Below, piece by piece: positions 1 through 5,334 of a stretch of DNA of 7,928 nt (within the stretch, counting starts at the first letter, position 1; the number at the start of each line of letters is the position of its first letter). Source of the DNA: Gemmatimonadota bacterium. GTDB lineage: Bacteria > Latescibacterota > UBA2968 > UBA8231. Location of the stretch: contig JAPOZF010000680.1 in assembly GCA_026706165.1 (NCBI GenBank), forward strand, positions 1,351-9,278, given 5' to 3'. Under the pieces are notes generated by a model that did no database searches, was not told where the DNA came from, and saw nothing but the letters and a program-made list of their open reading frames with translations. Both the position numbers and the translations under genes were made by a program.

Positions 1-450
1 CACGGGGGCGCTTTCCGGCACCTCCCCGCGCAGCATCAGGGCGACCGCCTTTGAAATCGTCCAGCGGTCCTCGTGCAGGAGCCCTTCCCGCAACAGCCGC
101 AGGTGCTGCTCCCGGCGGCGGTAGGCGCCGTCTCCCGGGCGTATCCAGATCTCCTCGCCGCGCAGCTCCACGGGAAAGACCTCGAGGTCGTCGCACATGT
201 TGTTGAAACAGCCGCCCCCCTCGAGGTCGAAGCGGCGGCCGTGCCAGTCGCAGGTGAGCACGCCGTTGCGGACGACTCCGCGAGTCAGGGGGTATCCCAT
301 GTGGGGACACTGGTTGTCGGTGGCGAAAATGCGGCCGTCGACGTTGAAAAGGGCGATGCTGCGCCCTTCACCGACCCGGACCGCCTTCGCGTCTCCCGGC
401 TCCAGCTCTTCGAGGGTTGCTACCTTGTTCCAGCCGTCTGTCGTTTCCAT
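1..450 (-). CDS. Rieske [2Fe-2S] domain protein, C-terminus cut by window edge
   Basis: The frame is open from an ATG at 450 to the window edge, giving 150 residues with no stop. It is a Rieske-type iron-sulfur protein, an electron-transfer module. Residues about 8-105 form the domain. The first cluster motif is C48-P-H50 and the second is C67-D-W-H70, the classic CxH-x16-CxxH ligand pattern, followed by G-R-R-F where ferredoxin-type Rieske proteins usually have G-x-x-F. No signal peptide or membrane segment is seen, so a cytoplasmic location is likely. A stand-alone Rieske ferredoxin is about 105 residues. Here residues 110-150 continue as a charged, probably helical segment and run off the edge, so the protein is larger than a simple ferredoxin. 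The purine-rich AAGAAGGAA lies directly before the ATG, which is rather close for a Shine-Dalgarno site. The gene lies 50 bp downstream of the PhyH dioxygenase on the same strand and is probably in its operon. The domain is certain; the partner and substrate are unknown. Confidence 0.9.
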   Translation of the reverse strand, partial: METTDGWNKVATLEELEPGDAKAVRVGEGRSIALFNVDGRIFATDNQCPHMGYPLTRGVVRNGVLTCDWHGRRFDLEGGGCFNNMCDDLEVFPVELRGEEIWIRPGDGAYRRREQHLRLLREGLLHEDRWTISKAVALMLRGEVPESAPV

Positions 451-500
451 TTCCTTCTTTCGAGCCGGCCGATGGCGGCGCGGGATGGCGTGCCGAGGAA

Positions 501-1409
501 TTACCTGGCCGCCTTGACCCCGGGCATGGCCGGGACGTAGGACTGCCGGGGGCGGTTTCCCGTCGTCCACGCCGCATCGGCGGGGCGGTGCTCCTCGAGC
601 CAGTCGCGCAGCGGGGCTTCTCCCTGTTCCGGCGCATACGTGCTGTTGTTGCTCGGATTGTCGCGGAGCAGCTGCCCCCGGATCGGGTCGAGACCTCGGT
701 AGAGGTGTTCGACGGTCATGTTGTCCTTGGGCAGCAGCCAGCGGTAGCTGTAGCCCATCATCAGCATCTTGCGCGTCTCGTGCCAGCTGTTGACGCTGCG
801 GCTGTGCCAGATGCGGCGGTCGATGATGACGGAGGTGCCGGGAGGCACGCACAGGGGAATCGCCCCGTCGGGGCTGGATCGGCCGTCCTCGGGAACGTCG
901 ATTTCGTCGTGCAGGTGAGATCCCGGGACGATGAGAGTGTTGCCGCGGCCGGTCTCCGACATGTCGCTGATGAAAAAGAACACCTTGAGCGAAAGGCGGG
1001 GGCGCGGTGTCGCCTCGATTTCGTCGTTCACCCTCATGCTGTCCTGGTGCCAGGCAACGGTGGCGGCAGATGACGGCCGTTCCGGATCGCCCGGCGGGGT
1101 CATCAACAGGCCGGAATGGTAGATGCAGATGTTCCAGCCGAGTATTCCCCAGACCTTGGGGAAGGTGGTCTCCCAGTCGACGAGTTCGAGAAACAGCGGG
1201 TCCTGGCCGATGATGTCGGGAATGTCGACGGGATCGTGGGGTCCGAACCCGTGGTGGCGCCGCTTCTCGGCGATCAGGCGGTCGCAGGCGTGCCTCAGGG
1301 CCTCGGTGCGGTCGGGCGGCAGGGCTTCGGGAATGACGAGGTAGCCCTTTTCCTCGAACCGGGTGCGCTCCGCATCGGTGAGGCAATTGGCCAGGCAGGA
1401 GGAATTCAT
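501..1409 (-). CDS. PhyH-family Fe(II)/2-oxoglutarate-dependent dioxygenase
   Basis: The 302-residue protein belongs to the phytanoyl-CoA dioxygenase (PhyH) family, soluble enzymes that use Fe(II), O2 and 2-oxoglutarate to hydroxylate a substrate. The iron triad is visible as H121-x-D123 (in WHQDSMR) and H202 (in RRIWHSRS). R213 lies exactly 11 residues after the distal histidine, the spacing of H264/R275 in human PhyH, where the arginine binds 2-oxoglutarate. The N-terminus (LTDAERTRFEEKGYLVIP) is the usual opening of the family, and the length is typical. The frame stays open upstream to 1724, but that stretch is low-complexity and Arg/Pro-rich and would add 105 residues before a standard N-terminus, so the ATG at 1409 is preferred. 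There is no good Shine-Dalgarno site in front of it; the nearest AAAGG is about 16 nt away. Bacterial members act on many small molecules, so the substrate cannot be named. The Rieske gene follows 50 bp downstream. Confidence 0.9.
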   Translation of the reverse strand: MNSSCLANCLTDAERTRFEEKGYLVIPEALPPDRTEALRHACDRLIAEKRRHHGFGPHDPVDIPDIIGQDPLFLELVDWETTFPKVWGILGWNICIYHSGLLMTPPGDPERPSSAATVAWHQDSMRVNDEIEATPRPRLSLKVFFFISDMSETGRGNTLIVPGSHLHDEIDVPEDGRSSPDGAIPLCVPPGTSVIIDRRIWHSRSVNSWHETRKMLMMGYSYRWLLPKDNMTVEHLYRGLDPIRGQLLRDNPSNNSTYAPEQGEAPLRDWLEEHRPADAAWTTGNRPRQSYVPAMPGVKAAR

Positions 1410-1416
1410 GAGCAGG

Positions 1417-1444
1417 AAAATAGAACCTTTGAAGGGCAATCCAA
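1417..1444 (-). promoter_or_regulatory. possible leaderless promoter for the PhyH gene
   Basis: On the minus strand a TATTTT hexamer (1422 down to 1417) ends 7 nt before the ATG at 1409. A weak -35-like TTGGAT (1444 down to 1439) lies 16 nt further upstream. With this spacing transcription would begin at or beside the ATG, giving a leaderless mRNA, which would fit the lack of a Shine-Dalgarno site. The -35 matches only three of six consensus bases, so the call rests on position and on local AT-richness within GC-rich DNA. Confidence 0.22.
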
Positions 1445-1710
1445 AAGGCGTCCCGCGAGCGCGGCCGTCGCGGGTTGGAAAAAAGTGGTTCAGTTCCCCC
1501 GCGGGTTCCACTCGTTCGTTCCGGGGGGGAGGCGCGGTCCATGCACCGGCCGCCCGCGGTGCCTCCGACTGAGGCTGCCGGGGGGCCCACAGCTCGAAGT
1601 GACCTTTGCCGGGGTCAGCTCCGGCTTGCTCCAGCAGATTGCGGAGAGGATTTTCCTTGGAATTGGGGCGAAACAGTGGTACCGTTGACACAGATGGTAT
1701 CCTCTCTTCA

Positions 1711-1718
1711 AGGAGGTG
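1711..1718 (+). promoter_or_regulatory. strong Shine-Dalgarno site of the FN3 gene
   Basis: AGGAGGTG is complementary to eight consecutive bases of the 16S rRNA anti-Shine-Dalgarno tail. It lies 4 nt before the ATG at 1723, counted from the end of the octamer. It fixes the start of the secreted FN3-like protein and implies efficient initiation. Confidence 0.85.
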
Positions 1719-1722
1719 TCTC

Positions 1723-2208
1723 ATGAAGAAGCGGATGCTGATGGCAGGCGTCGCTCTCGCTTTCGCGAGCGCGGCCTGGGGGCAGTGCCCGAGTTCCGAC
1801 GTTCCGGCGCCCTCTCAGGCCACCGTCCAACCCTACGGAAGCCACCAGGAGCAGTTCATGCTGGTTTCGTGGGAGTCGGTCGAAGACGCGACGCGTTACA
1901 CGATCTACTGGGAGGTTCCCGTCGACTACCAGGTCGATCCCAGTGGAGAGGTCGTCGAGCTCGACGAGCCGCGGGTTTCCTTCGTGCCGCTGGGCACGGT
2001 GGACGCCCTGCTCGACAGCGAGACGCAGAGCGCGGTCTTCGAGACCGGGGATTCCGAGCCCACGGGCTGGGGCGTCACCGCCGACGTCGATGTCCACGGC
2101 CGCTGGGTTTCGTCCTCGATGACGACCGCCGCCTTGATCGCTCCGGAGACCACCACCGCTGTCGAGGCGGTGAGTTGGGCCGAGGTCAAGGCAACGGCCT
2201 CCGAGTAG
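1723..2208 (+). CDS. small secreted fibronectin type III-like protein
   Basis: The 161-residue protein starts with a signal peptide: the basic MKKR, a hydrophobic core (LMAGVALAFASAA) and a probable signal peptidase I site after AWG (residue 20). The cysteine at 22 is not in a proper lipobox, so lipidation is unlikely. Residues about 30-140 look like one fibronectin type III beta-sandwich. A first part reads xVSWExVxxATxYTIYW (47-63), which is the B-C strand pattern of FN3. The later TGWGVTAxVxxHGRWVSSS (114-132) is the F-G strand pattern. The chain is acidic, which suits an exported protein. No catalytic motif or membrane anchor is visible; the last 20 residues are Thr/Ala-rich. The gene stands alone on the plus strand between minus-strand clusters, with its own strong ribosome site and terminator. 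A binding or adhesion role is only an inference from the fold. Confidence 0.8.
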   Translation: MKKRMLMAGVALAFASAAWGQCPSSDVPAPSQATVQPYGSHQEQFMLVSWESVEDATRYTIYWEVPVDYQVDPSGEVVELDEPRVSFVPLGTVDALLDSETQSAVFETGDSEPTGWGVTADVDVHGRWVSSSMTTAALIAPETTTAVEAVSWAEVKATASE

Positions 2209-2230
2209 GCCTGCCGCATCTGAAGCAGCG

Positions 2231-2266
2231 ACCCCGTCGAGCCCGGCTCGGCGGGGTTCTTTTTTT
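2231..2266 (+). terminator. intrinsic terminator after the FN3 gene
   Basis: A 12-bp stem (2231-2242 with 2246-2257, one G-T wobble, the rest Watson-Crick) closes a 3-nt loop and is followed by TCTTTTTTT. It begins 22 nt after the stop codon of the FN3 gene. The convergent gene on the minus strand ends at 2265, inside the T-tract. Read from that strand, the hairpin is preceded by an A-run but lacks a downstream T-run, so termination in that direction would be weaker. Confidence 0.88.
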
Positions 2267-4070
2267 ACAGGCCGAGCGACCTGCTGCCGGTTCGGGTGAG
2301 GCGAGCCGCGGTCCACTCCGGTTCCCAGGTAAAGTCGACGATGCACTCGCGAACTCCGTCCACCGCGAGCACGCGGTCGCGGATGGGGTTGCCGATGAAC
2401 CGGTATTTCGGGCGGCCGCGGTGGGGCATCGTCATCAGGATGCGGACCACTCCGCCGTCGACGCGCAGATCGTAGATGTACCCCATGTCGACCACGTTGC
2501 TGTCGATCCTCCCGAGCTGGTCGTCTTCCACCTGGCGCAAAGCATCCCATACGGAGCGTTTGAGCGCGAGGTCGGCGGCCCCGGCAGGGGTCAGGCCGGT
2601 CTCTCCAGGGCGCCCCAACCTCCCGTTCGCAGCCGCCTCGACCTCCGGTAGTTCTCCTTCCGAAACCAGGAGGGGATTCAGCAGTCGCCGGCGCAGATCC
2701 TGAACGATCTCGCGTCCGTTTTGCTCTGGGTAATGCGAGGCGAAGTAGGCGTTCTTCTGAAAGAGCGCCGATCCCTCTCTCATCTCCGTCCTGCCCTGGA
2801 TGGCGGCGCGGCACCAGATCTGGCCGCGGCCGAAATAGCTGAGGTTGGGAGGGCCGCTGTGGTTCAGGGGGCCGCAGTTTTCCGACCGGTGCTCCAGCCA
2901 CAGGGCAATGAAGGCGTCGCGGCTTTCCCGGTGGAAGAATCCGGCGCCCCACTGGTCGTTCTCGTGGGAAGCCGGCACCTCCCCTTCGTGCAGATTGCCC
3001 TCGCGGTCGATCCAGACCGAGTCGCTGAAAGGCATCCCGTAGAACAGCCACTCGTCGTCGCGCACAACGGTGGTCTCGAAGCGCGTCAGCGCATCCATGC
3101 GGCTCTCCTTGAGGAACCAGGGGAGCCCGGCGTAGAAGGTGTAGGTCAGGTCCATGTGCAGCCGGCTCGGGGTGAACACCGGGTGCAGGGGAGACCGGGG
3201 GAACCCCCAGCGGCGCACCTGCACGCACAACGGGCCTCGGATGACCTCGTAGTTCGGGCAGCGGGACCAGCCAGTAACCCGGAATTTCTGGTAGTTTCCC
3301 GAGGCCATGTAGTCGTGCCCCCAGTCGATTCCCGGTGGCTCCCCATGCCCTTCTCCTCCGGTGTTCAGCTCCAGCGGGGCGCCGTAGGGCACGGTGCCGA
3401 AACCGCGCCTGAACTGCAACCGCTGCAACTGCCCGTTCTGGGGGGAGAGGTGAGCGGTGAAGTGGTTGCCGGCGATGCTGAGGCCGAACTCCTCGCCGCT
3501 GACCGAAAGGTCGGATGGGTACTCCGGCAACTCGGCGTCCGGGTTGCCGTACAGAACCAGGAACCGGACGCGGCCGTTGGGCGGCGTATCGACCTGGAGC
3601 AGCAGCCGGCAGCTTCGCAGCCCGCCATCGAGAGCCTCCCGGCAGACCTGGCTTGGAACTTCTCCCAGGGTTGCGCTTTCGTCGTCGATCCTGGCGACGC
3701 GAAGCTCGCGGCGCAGATCGTTAACCTGGTCCGCGGCAAACTCGACGACGGTTTCGACAGGCTCCCTCGATCTGCCCAGGCCGGCGCTCTCGACGATCTC
3801 CAGCACCTTGTAGAAAGCCCAACCCCGGGCCCAGTCGGCCCAGGGGTCCGGCAGCTCGGCTACGCGCCCGAAGTTCGGGGCCGGGGACGAGACCGCTTCG
3901 CTGGCGCCGTGACCGGACACGCGCCGCTGGCGTTCGAAGCCGACCGTATCCTTGATCGACTCCGCCAGCGACATGGCGACATCGAGATTCCCCTCGCGGT
4001 GAGCCGTCGCCAGGAGCCTGATCTTCTCCTCGACGCTGTCGGTGCGGTGCCGGTATTCGGTCTCCTGCAT
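2265..4070 (-). CDS. unassigned large domain fused to a C-terminal MIP18/SufT/PaaD-like (DUF59) domain
   Basis: The 601-residue protein starts at the ATG at 4070, which has AGGAGG 7 nt upstream; a further in-frame ATG at 4121 has no comparable site. Residues 10-60 are helical and charged. Residues about 70-465 form a large portion rich in aromatic and glycine residues and beta-like alternation. It includes LVLYGNPDAELPEY (171-184), a GHGEPPGIDWGHDY stretch (241-254) and CPNYEVIRGP (271-280). I cannot assign it; the style recalls galactose-mutarotase-like super-sandwich domains of carbohydrate enzymes, but this is a weak guess. Residues about 506-590 are a DUF59 domain, seen in Fe-S cluster maturation factors (SufT, MIP18) and in PaaD. 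VVDMGYIYDLRV and WEPEWTAARL match the family. The usual DPE motif is replaced by DDQ, and the TTPGCP motif by PHRGRP, so the conserved cysteine is absent. No signal peptide is present. The stop overlaps the T-tract of the convergent terminator. DUF59 is confident; the overall function is unknown. Confidence 0.85.
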   Translation of the reverse strand: MQETEYRHRTDSVEEKIRLLATAHREGNLDVAMSLAESIKDTVGFERQRRVSGHGASEAVSSPAPNFGRVAELPDPWADWARGWAFYKVLEIVESAGLGRSREPVETVVEFAADQVNDLRRELRVARIDDESATLGEVPSQVCREALDGGLRSCRLLLQVDTPPNGRVRFLVLYGNPDAELPEYPSDLSVSGEEFGLSIAGNHFTAHLSPQNGQLQRLQFRRGFGTVPYGAPLELNTGGEGHGEPPGIDWGHDYMASGNYQKFRVTGWSRCPNYEVIRGPLCVQVRRWGFPRSPLHPVFTPSRLHMDLTYTFYAGLPWFLKESRMDALTRFETTVVRDDEWLFYGMPFSDSVWIDREGNLHEGEVPASHENDQWGAGFFHRESRDAFIALWLEHRSENCGPLNHSGPPNLSYFGRGQIWCRAAIQGRTEMREGSALFQKNAYFASHYPEQNGREIVQDLRRRLLNPLLVSEGELPEVEAAANGRLGRPGETGLTPAGAADLALKRSVWDALRQVEDDQLGRIDSNVVDMGYIYDLRVDGGVVRILMTMPHRGRPKYRFIGNPIRDRVLAVDGVRECIVDFTWEPEWTAARLTRTGSRSLGL

Positions 4071-4077
4071 TCTTCTG

Positions 4078-4083
4078 CCTCCT
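4078..4083 (-). promoter_or_regulatory. Shine-Dalgarno site that fixes the start of the DUF59 fusion gene
   Basis: AGGAGG on the minus strand lies 7 nt before the ATG at 4070. It makes this ATG preferable to the in-frame ATG at 4121. Part of the motif falls within an ACCAGG repeat that could pair with an upstream hairpin arm. Confidence 0.75.
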
Positions 4084-4104
4084 GGTCTGGATCTCCGGCC
4101 CGAA

Positions 4105-4134
4105 GGTGCCTGGTCAGGCACCCCTGAACCAGGC
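4105..4134 (-). promoter_or_regulatory. two overlapping alternative hairpins in the fbp to DUF59 intergenic leader
   Basis: Hairpin A pairs 4108-4117 with 4124-4134: ten base pairs with one bulged base and a 6-nt loop. Hairpin B pairs 4105-4111 with 4116-4122: seven perfect pairs and a 4-nt loop. They share bases and cannot coexist. No T-run follows, so neither is a standard terminator. The arm CCTGGT (minus strand, 4133 down to 4128) can also pair with a second ACCAGG copy at 4086 down to 4081, which covers half of the AGGAGG ribosome site. The structures could therefore affect translation of the downstream gene, processing, or mRNA stability. The pairings are seen in the sequence; the role is an inference. 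Confidence 0.4.
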
Positions 4135-4188
4135 GTTTCAATGCGGGTGGTGGAATCGAAGGATCGAACCGACCCGGTCCCGGGCAGG

Positions 4189-5220
4189 CTACGAATTCAA
4201 GCAGGACTCGGCTTCGGCCACGTCGTCGGCGCTGCCGATAATCAGCGGGGTCCGCTGGTGCAGGCTCTCCGGAACGAGATCGAGTATGCGTGCGGTTCCG
4301 GTCGAGGCGCGGCCGCCGGCCTGCTCGACGACGAAGGCGAGAGGGGCCGCCTCGTACAGCAGCCGCAGCTTGCCGCTTTCCGATTCGCGATCCCCCGGAT
4401 AGAGGAAGATACCCCCCTTGAGCAGGTTGCGATGGAAATCCGATACCAGGGAACCGATGTAGCGCGCCGAGTAGGGGCGGCCCCTAGGCTTGTCATTCGC
4501 CTTCAGGCTGCTGACGTAGTTGCGGACTCCGGGAAACCACTTGTCGGCGTTTCCCTCGTTGACGCTGTAGATCTTGCCGCGGGAGGGAATGCGGATGTTC
4601 TGGTGGGAGAGCAGGAACTCGCCCAGGGTCGGGTCCAGGGTGAATCCGTGGGTGCCCCGCCCTGTCGTGTACACCAGCATCGTGCTCGAGCCGTAGATGA
4701 TATAGCCGGCGCACACCTGGTCGGTGCCGCGCCTGAGGAAGTCCTTTTCGATGGGGCGACGCCTTCTTCCCCGGCGCTTGTGGCGGTAGATGGAGAAAAT
4801 GGTCCCGATACTGACGTTGACGTCGATGTTGGAAGAGCCGTCGACAGGATCGAAAACGAGGAGGTAATCGCCGCTGGGATGCCTGGCGGGGATGGTGTAG
4901 ACGTCGTCCATCTCCTCGGACGCCATCCCGGCGAGGTGGCCGGTGTGGTCGGTCGCATGGATTATCGTGGAATTGGCGAACTCGTCCATGTGCTGGACTT
5001 CCTCGCCGTGGACGTTGACCCGCCCGGTCAGGCCCATCACCTGCGCCAGCCCCGCCTTGTTGACCTCCCGGGCGATCAGTTTTCCGGCTATGGCCAGGGC
5101 CAGCAACAACTCGGAGAATCCTCCCCTGGCCTCCGGAAACCGGAGCTGTTCTTCGGTGATGAACCGGTGGAGGGTGGTTCCCCTTTCCATCCCCGGAAGT
5201 GGATTGGATGAAGTCGCCAT
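4189..5220 (-). CDS. fbp: fructose-1,6-bisphosphatase class I
   Basis: The 343-residue enzyme hydrolyses fructose 1,6-bisphosphate to fructose 6-phosphate in the cytoplasm, the committed step of gluconeogenesis and part of sugar-phosphate cycles. The metal site is intact: E102-E103 (SEEMDD) and D124-P-V-D127-G-S-S-N. Substrate-binding residues known from the pig enzyme are matched: N221 in the SVNEG motif, R253-Y254 (SARYIGS), Y274 (GGIFLYP), K284 and E290 (GKLRLLYE). R146 aligns with the AMP-contacting R140 of the pig enzyme, so AMP inhibition is possible. The residue equivalent to pig Tyr215 is Asn224. A strongly basic stretch, KRRGRRRR (148-155), occupies the loop after R146. The length is normal for the family. 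The start at 5220 is supported by GAAGGGG 10 nt upstream. The gene lies 114 bp after the lactonase gene and 118 bp before the DUF59 fusion gene, on the same strand. Confidence 0.96.
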   Translation of the reverse strand: MATSSNPLPGMERGTTLHRFITEEQLRFPEARGGFSELLLALAIAGKLIAREVNKAGLAQVMGLTGRVNVHGEEVQHMDEFANSTIIHATDHTGHLAGMASEEMDDVYTIPARHPSGDYLLVFDPVDGSSNIDVNVSIGTIFSIYRHKRRGRRRRPIEKDFLRRGTDQVCAGYIIYGSSTMLVYTTGRGTHGFTLDPTLGEFLLSHQNIRIPSRGKIYSVNEGNADKWFPGVRNYVSSLKANDKPRGRPYSARYIGSLVSDFHRNLLKGGIFLYPGDRESESGKLRLLYEAAPLAFVVEQAGGRASTGTARILDLVPESLHQRTPLIIGSADDVAEAESCLNS

Positions 5221-5245
5221 TTATCAGGTTCCCCTTCGGACCGAA

Positions 5246-5274
5246 CAAAAAACGGTTGCCGCAGGCGGGGTCAA
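5246..5274 (-). promoter_or_regulatory. weak promoter candidate upstream of fbp
   Basis: The minus strand has TTGACC (5274 down to 5269), five of six bases of a sigma-70 -35 box. A T-rich TTTTTG (5251 down to 5246) follows after 17 nt in the -10 position, but is a poor -10 match. The implied start would leave a leader of roughly 20 nt containing the GAAGGGG ribosome site. It would allow fbp to be transcribed separately from the lactonase gene. Confidence 0.2.
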
Positions 5275-5334
5275 GGCAGACCCGGTGGAAGCCGTCGTTC
5301 CCTCTCATACTTCAGCGAGCGCGGCCTCCCCGGG

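Larger units (their letters stand above)
1410..1722. other. 313-bp divergent intergenic region between the PhyH gene and the FN3 gene
   Basis: No convincing gene was found here. The minus strand has no stop codon in the PhyH frame across the whole interval, but the predicted peptide is rich in Arg, Pro and Gly and resembles no domain. Plus-strand open frames are equally featureless. The interval should contain the promoters of both flanking genes. An AT-rich patch sits next to the PhyH start (1417-1444), and a strong ribosome binding site sits next to the plus-strand gene (1711-1718). A TTGACA at 1685-1690 matches a sigma-70 -35 box, but it has no -10 partner at the right distance. Confidence 0.6.

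Noticed and set aside
1685..1690. Perfect TTGACA -35 box upstream of the FN3 gene
   Set aside because: With a 17-bp spacer the -10 position (1708-1713, TCAAGG) does not match and overlaps the ribosome site. The only TAT-like element nearby (1698) is 7 nt away. It is probably chance.
1410..1724. Upstream extension of the PhyH reading frame by 105 codons
   Set aside because: The added peptide is Arg/Pro/Gly-rich without domain character, the PhyH N-terminus is complete without it, and it would overlap the strong ribosome site and start of the divergent FN3 gene. Lack of stops is common in GC-rich DNA.
1708..3228. Minus-strand open frame of about 500 codons covering the FN3 gene and the end of the DUF59 gene
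   Set aside because: Its translation is Arg/Pro/Gly-rich and runs antisense to the FN3 gene and in another frame of the DUF59 fusion gene, both of which have recognisable domains and ribosome sites. It is a GC-rich shadow.
2721..4127. Plus-strand open frame of 468 codons antisense to the DUF59 fusion gene
   Set aside because: It has no recognisable domain, its composition is Val/Ala/Gly/Arg-biased as expected for an antisense frame, and the opposite strand has a clear DUF59 domain and AGGAGG site.
4148..4180. tRNA-like 3' end on the minus strand (GGTTCGATCC followed by CCACCA)
   Set aside because: The T-loop sequence and CCA are present, but the five-base T-stem does not pair beyond one or two bases, no 5' acceptor partner (GGAATCG) lies about 70 nt upstream, and that upstream DNA is the coding end of fbp.
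4042..5211. Plus-strand open frame of 389 codons antisense to fbp
   Set aside because: The opposite strand encodes a complete fructose-1,6-bisphosphatase with all active-site residues. The antisense product has no family features.
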